Below, piece by piece: positions 17,489 to 26,585 of a stretch of 64,000 nucleotides of DNA. The notes under the pieces were generated by a model. The model was not told the DNA's origin and did no database searches. It was given only the letters and a program-made list of their open reading frames with translations. The number at the start of each line of letters is the position of its first letter. The first letter of the stretch is position 1. This DNA is from an uncultured Microbulbifer sp. (GTDB lineage Bacteria; Pseudomonadota; Gammaproteobacteria; Pseudomonadales; Cellvibrionaceae): the NCBI RefSeq assembly GCF_947504145.1, contig NZ_CANNGQ010000005.1, positions 62,001 through 126,000 on the forward strand. Reading direction: 5' to 3'. Both the position numbers and the translations under genes were made by a program.

Positions 17489-17582
17489 ACTTTACTTTGC
17501 GGGCGAATAACCCGTGGGAATGCGAAGCGGAGGCGGTTGCCTCTGGCCTGTGGCGCCAAATACCGCGACAAATTCGTTGCGA

Positions 17583-17618
17583 TGCGCGATTTTGGTGCGT
17601 GTGCAGCCTGAGTGTGCA
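17583..17618 (-). promoter_or_regulatory. Two NtrC-like enhancer boxes
   Basis: TGCGCGATTTTGGTGCG (17583-17599) and TGCAGCCTGAGTGTGCA (17602-17618) both resemble the NtrC consensus (TGCACC-N5-GGTGCA type). The first is the better match. They lie roughly 120-155 bp upstream of the inferred sigma-54 start point, the usual distance for NtrC, and their centres are 19 bp apart. Confidence 0.55.
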
Positions 17619-17740
17619 GCGCTGAGCAAAGCGCGCGGCGTGTGAAAAATGTGTGGGAGGCACGGCTGGAATACTTATTGCTCGGGAATAGTAAGAGCCT
17701 TTGAAACGGTCTCTATCACTCTTTGCCGGGAAGCGCCGCT

Positions 17741-19087
17741 ATGCCAAACCACAGTGAAGATGCAGAAAAATTCCTGCTCGCTGCAAAGCGATCGGAAATC
17801 CAGGCGCTGGAGCGGCTGGCGAACAGCTGCGAACTGGTAACCACGGTTTCCGACCTGGTACACCAGCTGCAGCGAGAACGTGGGATCAGCAATATCTACC
17901 TGGTTTCATCCGGGCAGCGATTTTCCGGGTTGCGCACAGAGCAGATGGCGGCTGGCAGCCGGAGCGCCGATTCTTTTCGCCAACTGTTGCACGACCACTA
18001 CCTGCAGGAGGGGCGGTGTACGAATCCGCGGGATATGCGGCTGTTGAACAGCATTGCCTATTCCCTGCACGGACTCGACGAGCTGGAAGAGCTGCGCCGG
18101 CACGTGGATGTCTTTGAGGTCAGCGCACTGCAGTCTACCGATGCTTTCTGCCGCCTGATCGCCGGGCTCTTGTCCGTGGTGTTTGAAGCCGCAGATGTGG
18201 CGGATGATCCGGAGGTGACGCGGTTGCTGGTGGCCCTGTTCAATTTCATGCAGGCGAAGGAATTTTCTGGACAGGAGCGGGCCTGGGGGGCGATCGGATT
18301 TGCTGGCAGCCACTTTGACGAAACTCTGCACGAGCGTTTACAGCAATTGCAGGATTGTCAGCGGCGCAGTCTGGAGATATTTCAGGAGTTTGCCGGAGAT
18401 ACCGAACAGGCTCGCTGGCAGGCCATTGAAGACAGCGAGGAAACCCGGGACCTCAATCGTCTGCGTCGAGTCATTGCCGGCCTGAAAAATGGTGAACCCA
18501 TTGCTGCGGAAGTCAGTGAGGTGTGGTATCAGCTGGCCACTGCCCGTATCGACGCCATGCATAGGCTGGAAGATGCCATGGCCGCACGTCTGTTGAAGGT
18601 GAGCCGGAAACGGGTGTCGGATGCGCAATCGGAACTGGGGCACCACTACGCACAACTGCAGAAAATGAAATCCACCGACTGGAGCCGTATGCCCGCGCTG
18701 GCGGTATTGTTCGACCCCGAGGTTCCGGGGCTTTATGGCCGCGGATCCTCCACCGGAGTACCGGCACTGCACGGGCAGAACCTGGCACACTCCCTGTACG
18801 ACCTGATCCGCTCACAGGTGGCACATATCCACCGCGTCAGTGAAGAGCTGGAAGAAACCCGCCGGGCGTTGACCGAACGCAAACTGATCGAGCGCGCCAA
18901 AGGTGTGCTGATGCGCAGCCTGCGGCTGAGTGAGGACGATGCCTATCGCACCATGCAACAGCGGGCCATGGAAATGAATCTGAAACTGGCGGATGTGGCC
19001 GCAAAGATTATCGAAATTGGTAACCAGCGGAATGCTACGGTCAGTGGCGGCGATAATCCGCGCTCCGCACCGGAAGCCCGGAGCTAG
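17741..19087 (+). CDS. nasR: NIT and ANTAR domain protein, NasR-type nitrate/nitrite-responsive transcription antiterminator
   Basis: 448 residues from the ATG at 17741 (MPNHSEDAEKF; GGAAG upstream). The helical NIT sensor spans about residues 40-290 (VHQLQRERGISNIYLVSSG, then RLLNSIAYSLHGLDEL and WYQLATARIDAMHRLE). A linker coiled coil follows, then a C-terminal ANTAR RNA-binding domain at about 375-432 (ALTERKLIERAKGVLMRSL, SEDDAYRTMQQRAMEMN). In Klebsiella NasR, nitrate or nitrite binding to NIT lets ANTAR bind a leader RNA and prevent termination. The divergent operon has just such a leader terminator. The symbol follows the domain architecture, not proven orthology. Confidence 0.9.
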   Translation: MPNHSEDAEKFLLAAKRSEIQALERLANSCELVTTVSDLVHQLQRERGISNIYLVSSGQRFSGLRTEQMAAGSRSADSFRQLLHDHYLQEGRCTNPRDMRLLNSIAYSLHGLDELEELRRHVDVFEVSALQSTDAFCRLIAGLLSVVFEAADVADDPEVTRLLVALFNFMQAKEFSGQERAWGAIGFAGSHFDETLHERLQQLQDCQRRSLEIFQEFAGDTEQARWQAIEDSEETRDLNRLRRVIAGLKNGEPIAAEVSEVWYQLATARIDAMHRLEDAMAARLLKVSRKRVSDAQSELGHHYAQLQKMKSTDWSRMPALAVLFDPEVPGLYGRGSSTGVPALHGQNLAHSLYDLIRSQVAHIHRVSEELEETRRALTERKLIERAKGVLMRSLRLSEDDAYRTMQQRAMEMNLKLADVAAKIIEIGNQRNATVSGGDNPRSAPEARS

Positions 19088-19096
19088 AGAGCGCGG

Positions 19097-19339
19097 CTAA
19101 AATGCCCTCAGGGTGAGATACCAGTTCATCAGTGTATGCGGTGTCGGGGTATTGAAAAAACGCTGCAGCACAAAGCCACCGGCAAAGGCCACACCCATCG
19201 CCACCGGCAGGGGAATCTTGCGTGATTGTGTCAGCGCTTGCGCACGCTGCTGCACCAGCAGACTGACGGCACTGCGGCGTTGCAGTTCCAGGTCCTGCTG
19301 GCAGGTTTCAATCTGTCTGCTTAAAGAGCGCAGTGACAT
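19097..19339 (-). CDS. Small YqjK-like membrane protein
   Basis: 80 residues from the ATG at 19339 (MSLRSLSRQIETCQQDLELQRR). It has a charged, coiled N-terminal half and one hydrophobic segment (IPLPVAMGVAFAGGFVLQRFF). The gene overlaps the end of the holin-X-like gene by about 30 bases. Position after DUF883 and holin-X-like genes matches the E. coli yqjDEK order, so it is probably the YqjK counterpart. Direct similarity is too weak to see by eye. Its function is unknown. The frame is open to 19429, but the longer form would overlap its neighbour further. Confidence 0.65.
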   Translation of the reverse strand: MSLRSLSRQIETCQQDLELQRRSAVSLLVQQRAQALTQSRKIPLPVAMGVAFAGGFVLQRFFNTPTPHTLMNWYLTLRAF

Positions 19340-19889
19340 CGTTGAGCGCCTCTCTTGCCTGTTTTTTGGATTCTTCAAAGCCGAGTAATTTGCGCAGTCC
19401 GTTAATGGACAACAGCAACCCGGCTGCAATCAGAAACTGTGAAACCAGAAAAATCCCAAAGCCGATATAGACCGACTGGGTGAAGTAGTAGCCGAGTAAC
19501 CCCAAGCCCGCGCACAGGCTTATCGCCAGTGCGATAGCGAAGAAAAAAAGCAGCAGGGCGAAAACGACGATACGCTTCCCCGCGCCGAGGGTGCGCTGGA
19601 ATTCAAGATGCACCAGGCGAGTAAAATTTTCCGACCAGGCGGTGGCCAGAGTCATGGTGGCCTCGGCACGTTGCATCAGTGCGTCGATCTCGGATTTCAG
19701 TTCCGGTTCTGCGTCGGATTCCGCACCGCCGCCAGCCGAGCGATCGTCTGCATAGCCTTTTTCCGAATAGGAATCCCGGCTGCGGTGGTCTGCAGCCGGT
19801 TGTGGGGATTCGCGGTATTCGTCAGGGTTGGCATTGCCATTGGTGTCGATGCCGCCCCTGTTCTTTTCCGGTTTGTCCGATCCGGTCAT
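19308..19889 (-). CDS. Phage-holin-superfamily (YqjE-like, DUF1469) membrane protein
   Basis: 193 residues. An acidic, Ser/Gly-rich N-terminal 70 residues (likely disordered) precedes an amphipathic helix and two long hydrophobic segments (IVVFALLLFFFAIALAISLCAGLGLL and IGFGIFLVSQFLIAAGLLLSI). A helical C terminus ends FEESKKQAREALNDVTALFKQ. This is the pattern of the YqjE/holin-X family, which despite the name is chromosomal and not tied to a phage. It is the middle gene of a yqjD-yqjE-yqjK-like trio. Confidence 0.8.
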   Translation of the reverse strand: MTGSDKPEKNRGGIDTNGNANPDEYRESPQPAADHRSRDSYSEKGYADDRSAGGGAESDAEPELKSEIDALMQRAEATMTLATAWSENFTRLVHLEFQRTLGAGKRIVVFALLLFFFAIALAISLCAGLGLLGYYFTQSVYIGFGIFLVSQFLIAAGLLLSINGLRKLLGFEESKKQAREALNDVTALFKQTD

Positions 19890-19961
19890 TCACAAGTCCC
19901 CACACTCGTCAGTAAAACGATTTGCGTAAATCGCTGAAGTATCGCCTGCTCAGGACAGGAG

Positions 19962-20252
19962 TTATTTCAGAATTTTCGCGATCAACCAGCCGGCAGCAAA
20001 TGCGCAGCCAACACTGACCAGAGGATGTGCCTTGATGGAGTTTTCTGCCTTCACCTGCACATCGTGTGCCCGCTCCTTACTCTTGTCCATGGAAGCACGG
20101 GTGCGAGCCTTGACGGTTTCTGCCGTCTCATGCGCGCGCGCCTTTACATTTTCGGCAGTATCGTGGGCGGCTTCACCGGCCAGGTGATAGGCCTTGTTCA
20201 ACTTTTCACGAGTCGAATGCGTACCACTGTTAGGGGCTTTTGCAGTTGCCAT
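19962..20252 (-). CDS. DUF883 family protein (YqjD/ElaB/YgaM-like, ribosome-associated membrane protein)
   Basis: 96 residues. A long amphipathic helix with repeated A-H-[DE]-T-A-E-x-V-K-A-R units (residues 25-65) is followed by a C-terminal hydrophobic anchor carrying the DUF883 signature HPLVSVGCAFAAGWLIAKIL. In E. coli, YqjD, ElaB and YgaM bind stationary-phase ribosomes and tether them to the inner membrane. GGAGAGCG precedes the ATG. It is the first gene of the trio. Confidence 0.87.
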   Translation of the reverse strand: MATAKAPNSGTHSTREKLNKAYHLAGEAAHDTAENVKARAHETAETVKARTRASMDKSKERAHDVQVKAENSIKAHPLVSVGCAFAAGWLIAKILK

Positions 20253-20421
20253 GACGCTCTCCTCCGATAGTCAGGGTGAGCGGGAATGGTAAGAAGGCGC
20301 GGCAGAAAACCACAGTGGAAAATCGTTAATACAAGTAATCGGTATTAACCGTGATGGGCTTATGCAAAACCGTATATGTGGGTGGAACAATTTTGCGGCA
20401 CTGCGGGGGAGGAAGGAAATC

Positions 20422-20449
20422 CGGCCCCATAAATCAGGGGCCGAACTGT
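20422..20449. terminator. Terminator-like hairpin after the metalloprotease gene
   Basis: CGGCCCC-ATAAATCA-GGGGCCG with 7-bp arms lies about 60 bases after the metalloprotease stop. It is followed on the plus strand by AACTGTTTT and on the minus strand by GATTTCC, so it could serve as a weak terminator for the minus-strand gene. Confidence 0.45.
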
Positions 20450-20503
20450 TTTCATGTCGCGCTCAGAAGATCGCGGACAGACGGAGATTTTCCTCTGAGG
20501 TTT

Positions 20504-23095
20504 TTACCCGTTGGCGTCATGGGGGTTCAGCGCCTCGCGAATGACAAACTGGATATACTCCTTGTGCGCCTGCGACACCGGGTCATTTCCCGCGGTCTTG
20601 AGCTGGCGGTCGATCTGTTTGAGAGAGTATCTGGCCAGCGCTTGCGCCTGCTGCTGACGGGCATCATCCGCTGTGGGCTGGGACAGTTTGATCAGTCGGT
20701 TTACATACTCGCGTTGCAGATTCTGGCGGAACGAATCCACGTTGCCGGTTGCGTCTGCTGAGAAAATCGCAAGATTCAGATCCGCGTACAGGTCGGTCAT
20801 CGAGTATTCATTGCCGTAAAGGGACGAGTCCTGGATACGCTTGAGCACCACCGGGTTGAGCAGGTGATCCAGTACGGATTTCTGCAAATTCAGCACCATA
20901 TCGTGAACTTTCGGATCTTCGGTTTTGCCGTAGAAGAAGAACCAGCGGCGCTGCTGCTGAAGCTCCTGAATCAGAGAAGACGGGACTTCGAGAGACTGCG
21001 GAGCGAACACGTATTGCTCGAGCACGTCCATAGCGCGCTTCTGTTGCTCGGTCGAAACCGGGCGAAACGGCTTGTGCGCACCTTCCTGGCCAACCATGGA
21101 GCGGTCGACCATGACCCCGCCTACATAGCGGGACACCGTCTGTGCCGCTCGCCCGTAGTAATGCAGCGCAGAGCTGGCCGCATTGGCCAGTTCCTGGCGA
21201 GACTCGCCCTGGGTGAGCATCCGTTCCTGCATGGTGTGCAGAATGCGCTGGCTGTGCTCGAACTGTTGCTGCGCGTAGCCAATAGCATCGCTGCTCATAT
21301 CTTCAATCATGATCCGAGGATCGATGCCGGCACCCGGTCTGCGCATGTCATCGGCGTCGTTACCAAATACCAGTGCGGGATCGGTCGAGCGGGCCAGGAT
21401 ATTGCTGAGCCGCTGTTCTTCTTCGTCGGGCTCCACAACCGCTGGTGAGTAGCCGTACTCGATCGCCCAGCGGTCATACGCCCCGGGGGCCACGTCGTAA
21501 AACTGGCTGTGCAGTTCCGGGTTGGGGGACAGGTTGGGCGCGGGGTAATCCATCACCGAGCCGGTCAGTCCTTCCGACAGGGTGTGCTCGCGGTCAAACA
21601 CCGACGCCAGTGGTTGGTGCTGGCTTGCGGCAAAATTGTGATTCAGCCCGAGGGTGTGGCCCACCTCGTGGAGTATCAGGAAGTAGAGGAATTCTTTGAT
21701 AAAGCGGTTGGTGGTTTCAAGCTCCGCACCCATGGCATCCAGTGATGCGAGCCCGAAGGTGCTCCCTATATAGAGTGGCGCGTGGCTGAAGTGCTGATGG
21801 TCCGCAGTATGGGTGTTCGAACCGGTCGGTACATTGAATATTTCCGGCAGTTTGGCGCGGCGTTGAATACCCGCGAGTTCCAGCATGATATCCGCGCCCA
21901 ATATCTGGCCGGTGAGCGGATTGGCAAGGGATGGCCCCAGTCCGCTGAACGCCGGCTGCGGTGAAGCCGTCCAGCGCAATACGTTATAGCGCAGATCCCC
22001 CGCTTCCCAGTCTGCGTCGTCCGGCTGTACCTTCACCTGTATCGCGTTTTGGAATCCCGCCTGCTCGAAGGCGGCATTCCATGCCAGGGTTGCATCGCGA
22101 ATAGTGTCCCGGTATTCCAGTGGCGTGGTGTTTTCGATCCACCACACAATGGGCTCGACAGGCTCCGATACCTCTGCCATTGGATTTTTCTTTACCAGGT
22201 GCCAGCGGTTGATCACGTCGCCGTAGGGCGCGGCGCTGTCAGAAGTCATTACCTGGCGGAGGCTAGTGAAATAACCGAGGCGTGGGTCGTCGCGGCGTGG
22301 CACAAAGTCATTGTTGGGTGCCTGTACCAGGATATGTCGGATGCTGAACGCCAGGCTCCGCTCGTCGCCCAGGGCATAATCTTTGATATCCGTGCCGAAT
22401 TCCTTTGGCAGTACCGGCTCTGGATTATCGTATACATACTCGATTTCCAGATCCGTATTCTGCGGGTAATTGTGCAGCCCGATAAATCGGGTTTTGTCTT
22501 CGTTGAGCTTGCCGAGCCCGAGTCGCTGCCCGGGCTTTTCTTCCGGATTCGGGGAGGGCTTGAGTTGCCGCAACGATTCGTTGAGAAACAGCTTGTCTAC
22601 ATTGACCAGTATGGCCCCGCTGACCTTGTCTTCCGCGGCGATATTCAGCGCAGCCAGCAGCGGGCGATTGATATTGGCGTGGCTGGCGCGACTAACGGGA
22701 TTCTCCTTGTCGAAGGTGAAAATCGTATTTTCCTGTCGCACATGGATTTTGTCGAAATAGCGCTCAAAGCGCAGTACCCGCGGTTCAAAATACATACCCA
22801 TCACGTGGAAAATATTCTGCCCGGGAATTCCGTTGCTCACCTGCATATGGTGGATGATGTTTTTTCCGAGCTGATCTGCCTCGAGTTTCAGGTAGACAGT
22901 GCCCGATTTCTCGTCCTGATACAGATCGAAGAGACCGGCTGTGTGCGAGGTGCCTTTGGTGATTTCAGCGACAGATTTGATACCGTTGTCTGCGGTTTTC
23001 TCAGACTCCGTTGTTGAAGAGTCGCTACAGGCGGTAATAAAGAGTGAAATGGCGGCGGCAGAAATCAGCCTGGCCGCGATGGAAAACCTGGCCAT
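20504..23095 (-). CDS. Zinc-dependent metalloprotease lipoprotein (metzincin-like, DUF5117/DUF4953 type)
   Basis: 863 residues. The N-terminal signal ends in the lipobox ITAC (Cys23), so it is a predicted lipoprotein. The zinc motif HEVGHTLGLNH (His476-His486) is the extended metzincin HExxHxxGxxH, followed by the expected Met-turn region (GSVMDYP). The N-terminal part (LYLKLEADQLGKNIIHHMQVSNG, FEPRVLRFERYFDKIHVRQEN) fits the DUF5117/DUF5118 region of this family. The C-terminal third is helical. Members are large envelope proteases of marine bacteria with unknown substrates. Neighbours give no further clue. Confidence 0.87.
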   Translation of the reverse strand: MARFSIAARLISAAAISLFITACSDSSTTESEKTADNGIKSVAEITKGTSHTAGLFDLYQDEKSGTVYLKLEADQLGKNIIHHMQVSNGIPGQNIFHVMGMYFEPRVLRFERYFDKIHVRQENTIFTFDKENPVSRASHANINRPLLAALNIAAEDKVSGAILVNVDKLFLNESLRQLKPSPNPEEKPGQRLGLGKLNEDKTRFIGLHNYPQNTDLEIEYVYDNPEPVLPKEFGTDIKDYALGDERSLAFSIRHILVQAPNNDFVPRRDDPRLGYFTSLRQVMTSDSAAPYGDVINRWHLVKKNPMAEVSEPVEPIVWWIENTTPLEYRDTIRDATLAWNAAFEQAGFQNAIQVKVQPDDADWEAGDLRYNVLRWTASPQPAFSGLGPSLANPLTGQILGADIMLELAGIQRRAKLPEIFNVPTGSNTHTADHQHFSHAPLYIGSTFGLASLDAMGAELETTNRFIKEFLYFLILHEVGHTLGLNHNFAASQHQPLASVFDREHTLSEGLTGSVMDYPAPNLSPNPELHSQFYDVAPGAYDRWAIEYGYSPAVVEPDEEEQRLSNILARSTDPALVFGNDADDMRRPGAGIDPRIMIEDMSSDAIGYAQQQFEHSQRILHTMQERMLTQGESRQELANAASSALHYYGRAAQTVSRYVGGVMVDRSMVGQEGAHKPFRPVSTEQQKRAMDVLEQYVFAPQSLEVPSSLIQELQQQRRWFFFYGKTEDPKVHDMVLNLQKSVLDHLLNPVVLKRIQDSSLYGNEYSMTDLYADLNLAIFSADATGNVDSFRQNLQREYVNRLIKLSQPTADDARQQQAQALARYSLKQIDRQLKTAGNDPVSQAHKEYIQFVIREALNPHDANG

Positions 23096-23233
23096 GAGGA
23101 AAGTCCTTTTATTGTGTGTGGGCTGTCATAACAGGGGTTCAAACAGCCGTACATCTTCCTGTTGACCGACTGAGTAAACCAAATTTTTATAAGAGAGACC
23201 AGCGCGCCACCGCTTTTGGGGTTCTCAGCCGAG

Positions 23234-24166
23234 CTATGACTGAGAATAGCGGGTGATGTTGTCGACGACGCCGTCGAGCAGTCGCTGACGGCTCTCGCGG
23301 CTGATCCAGGCATTGTGGGGGGTGATGATGAGATTGGGGATGTCCGCAGCCAGCAGTGGGTGATCAGCGGGAGGCGGCTCTACGCTGAGTACATCCAGCG
23401 CTGCGCCGGCGATCTGTCGATCTTTCAGTGCAGTGGCCAGCGCAATTTCGTCTACCAGACCACCGCGCGCCGTGTTGATCAGAAACGCGGAGTTTTTCAT
23501 GGCCGTGAGAAAATTGCGGTCAACCAGTTGATTGGTCTGCTGGGTAAGCGGGCAGTGCAGGCTGATGACATCGGATTCCGCCAGCAGATGATCCAGCGGC
23601 ACACGGCCTGGCTTTTGTTCACCGGTGAAGGAGTCGGCGACGAGCACTTCCATACCCAGTGCTTCACCGAGCCGCGCCACTTTCTGTCCCAGATCACCGT
23701 AGCCGATGATGCCGAGCTTCTTTTCTGCCAGCTCCATAACCGGATAATCCAGCCGACAGAAAATCGGCGACTGGCTCCAGCGGCCGTCCTTCACATCTTT
23801 ACTGTACTGTTGCCAGCGGGTGGCCAGGGCGAGAATCAGCGCGAGGGTATGTTGCGCGAGGGAAGTGCCGGTATAACCGGTGACATTTTTGACCCGAATA
23901 TTTCTTTCGGCGGCAGCATCCAGATCGACATTGTTGGTGCCGGTGGCGCAGACACAGATGAGTTTTAGATTGGGGGCGTTCTCGATCAGCGCGCGATCGA
24001 GCACCACTTTATTGGTGACGACAACGTCGGCGTTTTTGATGCGTTCGGCGGTCTTTTCCGCTGAGGTTGTCTCGAAAAAATCCCACTGGTCGAGGGACTT
24101 ATCCAGAGCGGCAGTGTCCAGCTCGTCCAATTTCATGGTCATCGCATCCAGAAATACACCGCGCAC
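23234..24166 (-). CDS. D-2-hydroxyacid dehydrogenase (NAD-dependent, glycerate dehydrogenase-like)
   Basis: 310 residues. It shows GIIGYGDLGQKVARLGEALG (NAD-binding fold, residues about 148-167), NTARGGLVDEIALATAL and the catalytic set: Arg in INTARGG, Glu in LSVEPP and His in ITPHNAW. It is closest in look to the HprA/glycerate or hydroxypyruvate reductase group. The start is GTG at 24166 with AAGGAG upstream. It follows metG on the same strand, separated by a large structured element (24204-24291). Confidence 0.9.
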   Translation of the reverse strand: MRGVFLDAMTMKLDELDTAALDKSLDQWDFFETTSAEKTAERIKNADVVVTNKVVLDRALIENAPNLKLICVCATGTNNVDLDAAAERNIRVKNVTGYTGTSLAQHTLALILALATRWQQYSKDVKDGRWSQSPIFCRLDYPVMELAEKKLGIIGYGDLGQKVARLGEALGMEVLVADSFTGEQKPGRVPLDHLLAESDVISLHCPLTQQTNQLVDRNFLTAMKNSAFLINTARGGLVDEIALATALKDRQIAGAALDVLSVEPPPADHPLLAADIPNLIITPHNAWISRESRQRLLDGVVDNITRYSQS

Positions 24167-24203
24167 CTGTCATCTCCTTTTGAATCATCAAACTCGCCGA
24201 GAA

Positions 24204-24291
24204 GGCCCTCAGGGGCTGTTTTCTGCGGAACGATTGCCGGCCAGGTTGTGGAGCAGAAAACTGCCCCTGAGGGCCGCCCGGAAATCGTTCC
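24204..24291. repeat. Long hairpin whose loop is complementary to the flank (pseudoknot topology)
   Basis: Arms 24204-24226 and 24253-24275 match as inverted repeats at 22 of 23 positions. The loop segment 24227-24240 (GGAACGATTGCCGG) is also complementary, at 13 of 14 positions, to 24278-24291 just outside the hairpin. The two pairings can form together as an H-type pseudoknot or compete. It lies between metG and the dehydrogenase gene. There is no T tract on either strand. Confidence 0.65.
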
Positions 24292-24329
24292 TGAGCGTAT
24301 GGGTAGCTCCGCGTACCGGGTAACGCGTA

Positions 24330-26381
24330 TTACATTACCCGCATGCCCGGTTGCGCGCCCTGGTGGGGTTCCAGAATCCAGATGTCTTTACCGCCGGGGC
24401 CGGCAGCCAATACCATGCCTTCACTCACTCCAAAACGCATCTTGCGCGGCGCCAGGTTGGCGACCATCACTGTATGCTTGCCGATCAAATCTTCCGGGCT
24501 GTAAGCGCTCTTGATCCCCGCAAATACATTGCGAGTTTCGCCGCCCAGATCTAAAGTCAGGCGCAGCAACTTGCCTGCGCCTTCCACATGCTCCGCATTG
24601 GCAATCAATGCGATACGCAGATCCACCTTGGCAAAATCATCAAACTGAATCTGCTCCGCCAGCGGATCGTCCGCCAGTGGGCCAGTGACCGTTTTGGTTT
24701 CCGCCTGCAGTTGCGCCAGAGATTCCTTTGCCGCTTCCTGCATGGCTTCTACCTGGGTTTTCTCAATACGCTGCATCAACGGCTTGAATTTGTTGATGGT
24801 GTGGCCAGCGAGCGGCGTGGTGGCCGCGTTCCAGTCCAGGGTAACGCCGAGGAATTCCTCGGCTTTTTTAGCCGTTTCCGGTAGTACCGGCGCCAGCCAG
24901 GTCATCAGTGCACGGAACATGTTCACGCCCTGGGAGCAGATCGCCAGGACTTCCTGTTCCTTGCCTTCTTCCTTGGCCAACGACCAGGGGGCCTTCTCTG
25001 CAATCCAGGCATTGGCGGCATCGGCCAAGGCCATGATCTCGCGGATAGCGCGGCTGTATTCACGGGCTTCGCAAAAATCGGTGATGCGCGGGGCCGCTTC
25101 CACAAACTGGTTCCACAGTTGTTCGTCAGCGAGGTCGGCAGCCAGTACACCGCCAGACTTGCTCACAAACTTGGCAGTACGGGAGGCGATATTTACCACC
25201 TTGCCCACCAGGTCGGAGTTTACCTTGGCGATAAAGTCATCGAGGTTGAGGTCCAGGTCGTCTACACCGCCGGTCAGTTTGGCTGCGAAGTAATAACGCA
25301 GGTACTCCGGGTTCAGGTGGTCCAGGTAATTGCGCGCATTGATAAACGTGCCGCGGGACTTGGACATCTTCTTGCCGTTGACCGTGAGGAAGCCGTGCAC
25401 ACACACCTTGGTAGGCGTGCGGAAATCGGCAGAGTCCAGCATCGCCGGCCAGAACAGCGCGTGGAAGTTGACGATGTCTTTGCCGATAAAGTGATACACC
25501 TCGGCAGTGCTGTCTTTTTTCCAGTAGTCCAGCCAATTCAGGCTGTCCCCGTCACCGTTCTTGTCACAGTAGTTTTTCAGGCTGGCCATATAGCCGATAG
25601 GTGCGTCCAGCCATACGTAGAAGTATTTGCCCGGGGCGTCGGGAATTTCGAAACCGAAGTAGGGGGCATCGCGGGAGATATCCCACTCCTGCAGGCCGTC
25701 GTCCAGCCACTCGGAAAGCTTGTTGGCCACTTCGCTCTGCAGGGTGCCGGAGCGAGTCCACTGCTTCAGAAAATCGGTAAAGGCCGGCAGGGTAAAAAAG
25801 AAATGCTCGGACTCTTTTTCTACCGGGGTGGCACCGGAGATGGCGGATACCGGGTTGATCAGCTCGGTGGGGCTATAGGTTGCGCCGCAGGCTTCGCAGT
25901 TATCGCCGTACTGATCTTCCGTTTTACATTTCGGGCAGGTGCCCTTGATGTAGCGGTCCGCCAGAAACAGTTCTTTTTCCGGATCAAACGCCTGGGTAAT
26001 GGTGCGCGAGGCGATATGGCCATTTTCGCGCAGGCGCTTGTAGATCATGGCCGACAGTTCGCGGTTCTCATCCGAGTGGGTGGAGTGATAGTTATCCACC
26101 CCGATCAGGAAATCGTTGAAGTCCCGCTCGTGCTCCGATTGCATATTGGCGATGTGCTGTTCTGGCGTCAGTCCCAGCTGCTCTGCCTTGAGCATGATCG
26201 CGGTGCCGTGGGCATCGTCGGCACACATGTACAGGCAGTGGTTGCCCTGGGCGCGCTGGAAGCGGGCCCAGATATCGGTCTGGATGTACTCGAGGATATG
26301 CCCCAGGTGCAGGGAGCCGTTGGCGTAGGGCAGGGCACTGGTGACGAGGATGTTTCTGGGCTGGGTGCGAGTCTGAGACAT
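24330..26381 (-). CDS. metG: Methionyl-tRNA synthetase
   Basis: 683 residues from the ATG at 26381 ([22 protein letters not shown]), the family N terminus. The open frame continues to 26732, but that extension runs through the divergent promoter and the mrp coding start. It carries HLGH (HIGH motif, residues 25-28), the zinc knuckle region [30 protein letters not shown] (KMSKS) and a C-terminal tRNA-binding/dimerisation domain ([21 protein letters not shown]). Divergence from mrp is a conserved gammaproteobacterial arrangement. Confidence 0.97.
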   Translation of the reverse strand: MSQTRTQPRNILVTSALPYANGSLHLGHILEYIQTDIWARFQRAQGNHCLYMCADDAHGTAIMLKAEQLGLTPEQHIANMQSEHERDFNDFLIGVDNYHSTHSDENRELSAMIYKRLRENGHIASRTITQAFDPEKELFLADRYIKGTCPKCKTEDQYGDNCEACGATYSPTELINPVSAISGATPVEKESEHFFFTLPAFTDFLKQWTRSGTLQSEVANKLSEWLDDGLQEWDISRDAPYFGFEIPDAPGKYFYVWLDAPIGYMASLKNYCDKNGDGDSLNWLDYWKKDSTAEVYHFIGKDIVNFHALFWPAMLDSADFRTPTKVCVHGFLTVNGKKMSKSRGTFINARNYLDHLNPEYLRYYFAAKLTGGVDDLDLNLDDFIAKVNSDLVGKVVNIASRTAKFVSKSGGVLAADLADEQLWNQFVEAAPRITDFCEAREYSRAIREIMALADAANAWIAEKAPWSLAKEEGKEQEVLAICSQGVNMFRALMTWLAPVLPETAKKAEEFLGVTLDWNAATTPLAGHTINKFKPLMQRIEKTQVEAMQEAAKESLAQLQAETKTVTGPLADDPLAEQIQFDDFAKVDLRIALIANAEHVEGAGKLLRLTLDLGGETRNVFAGIKSAYSPEDLIGKHTVMVANLAPRKMRFGVSEGMVLAAGPGGKDIWILEPHQGAQPGMRVM

Positions 26382-26585
26382 CGTTGGTTCCAAAAGCTGC
26401 GAGACTGGATTGTCCTGGTAAATCTGGTGCGGCCGCGCGCGGTATCCGGGCGGCGGGAAAAGAGCGCGGAATATAGCAGAAATGGGCTCTGCAAGGCACC
26501 CGCGGCGGGGTAAGGCTAGTCTTGTGTTGGCCGCAGACCTTGCCCACAATGCCGACCGAATTTGAGCTCCAGCGAGGATCGCAGT

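Larger units (their letters stand above)
17223..17740. other. 518-bp divergent control region between the FNT operon and the NIT-ANTAR gene
   Basis: On the minus strand this holds two NtrC-like boxes, a sigma-54 promoter and a transcribed leader of about 240 nt with nested stem-loops and an intrinsic terminator (all listed separately). On the plus strand, the last 100 bases should carry the promoter of the regulator; I see no strong sigma-70 hexamers there. No coding sequence is apparent. Confidence 0.7.

Noticed and set aside
19308..19889. Prophage remnant suggested by the holin-superfamily protein
   Set aside because: YqjE-like proteins are chromosomal, the neighbours form a yqjD/E/K-like set, and no other phage gene is present.
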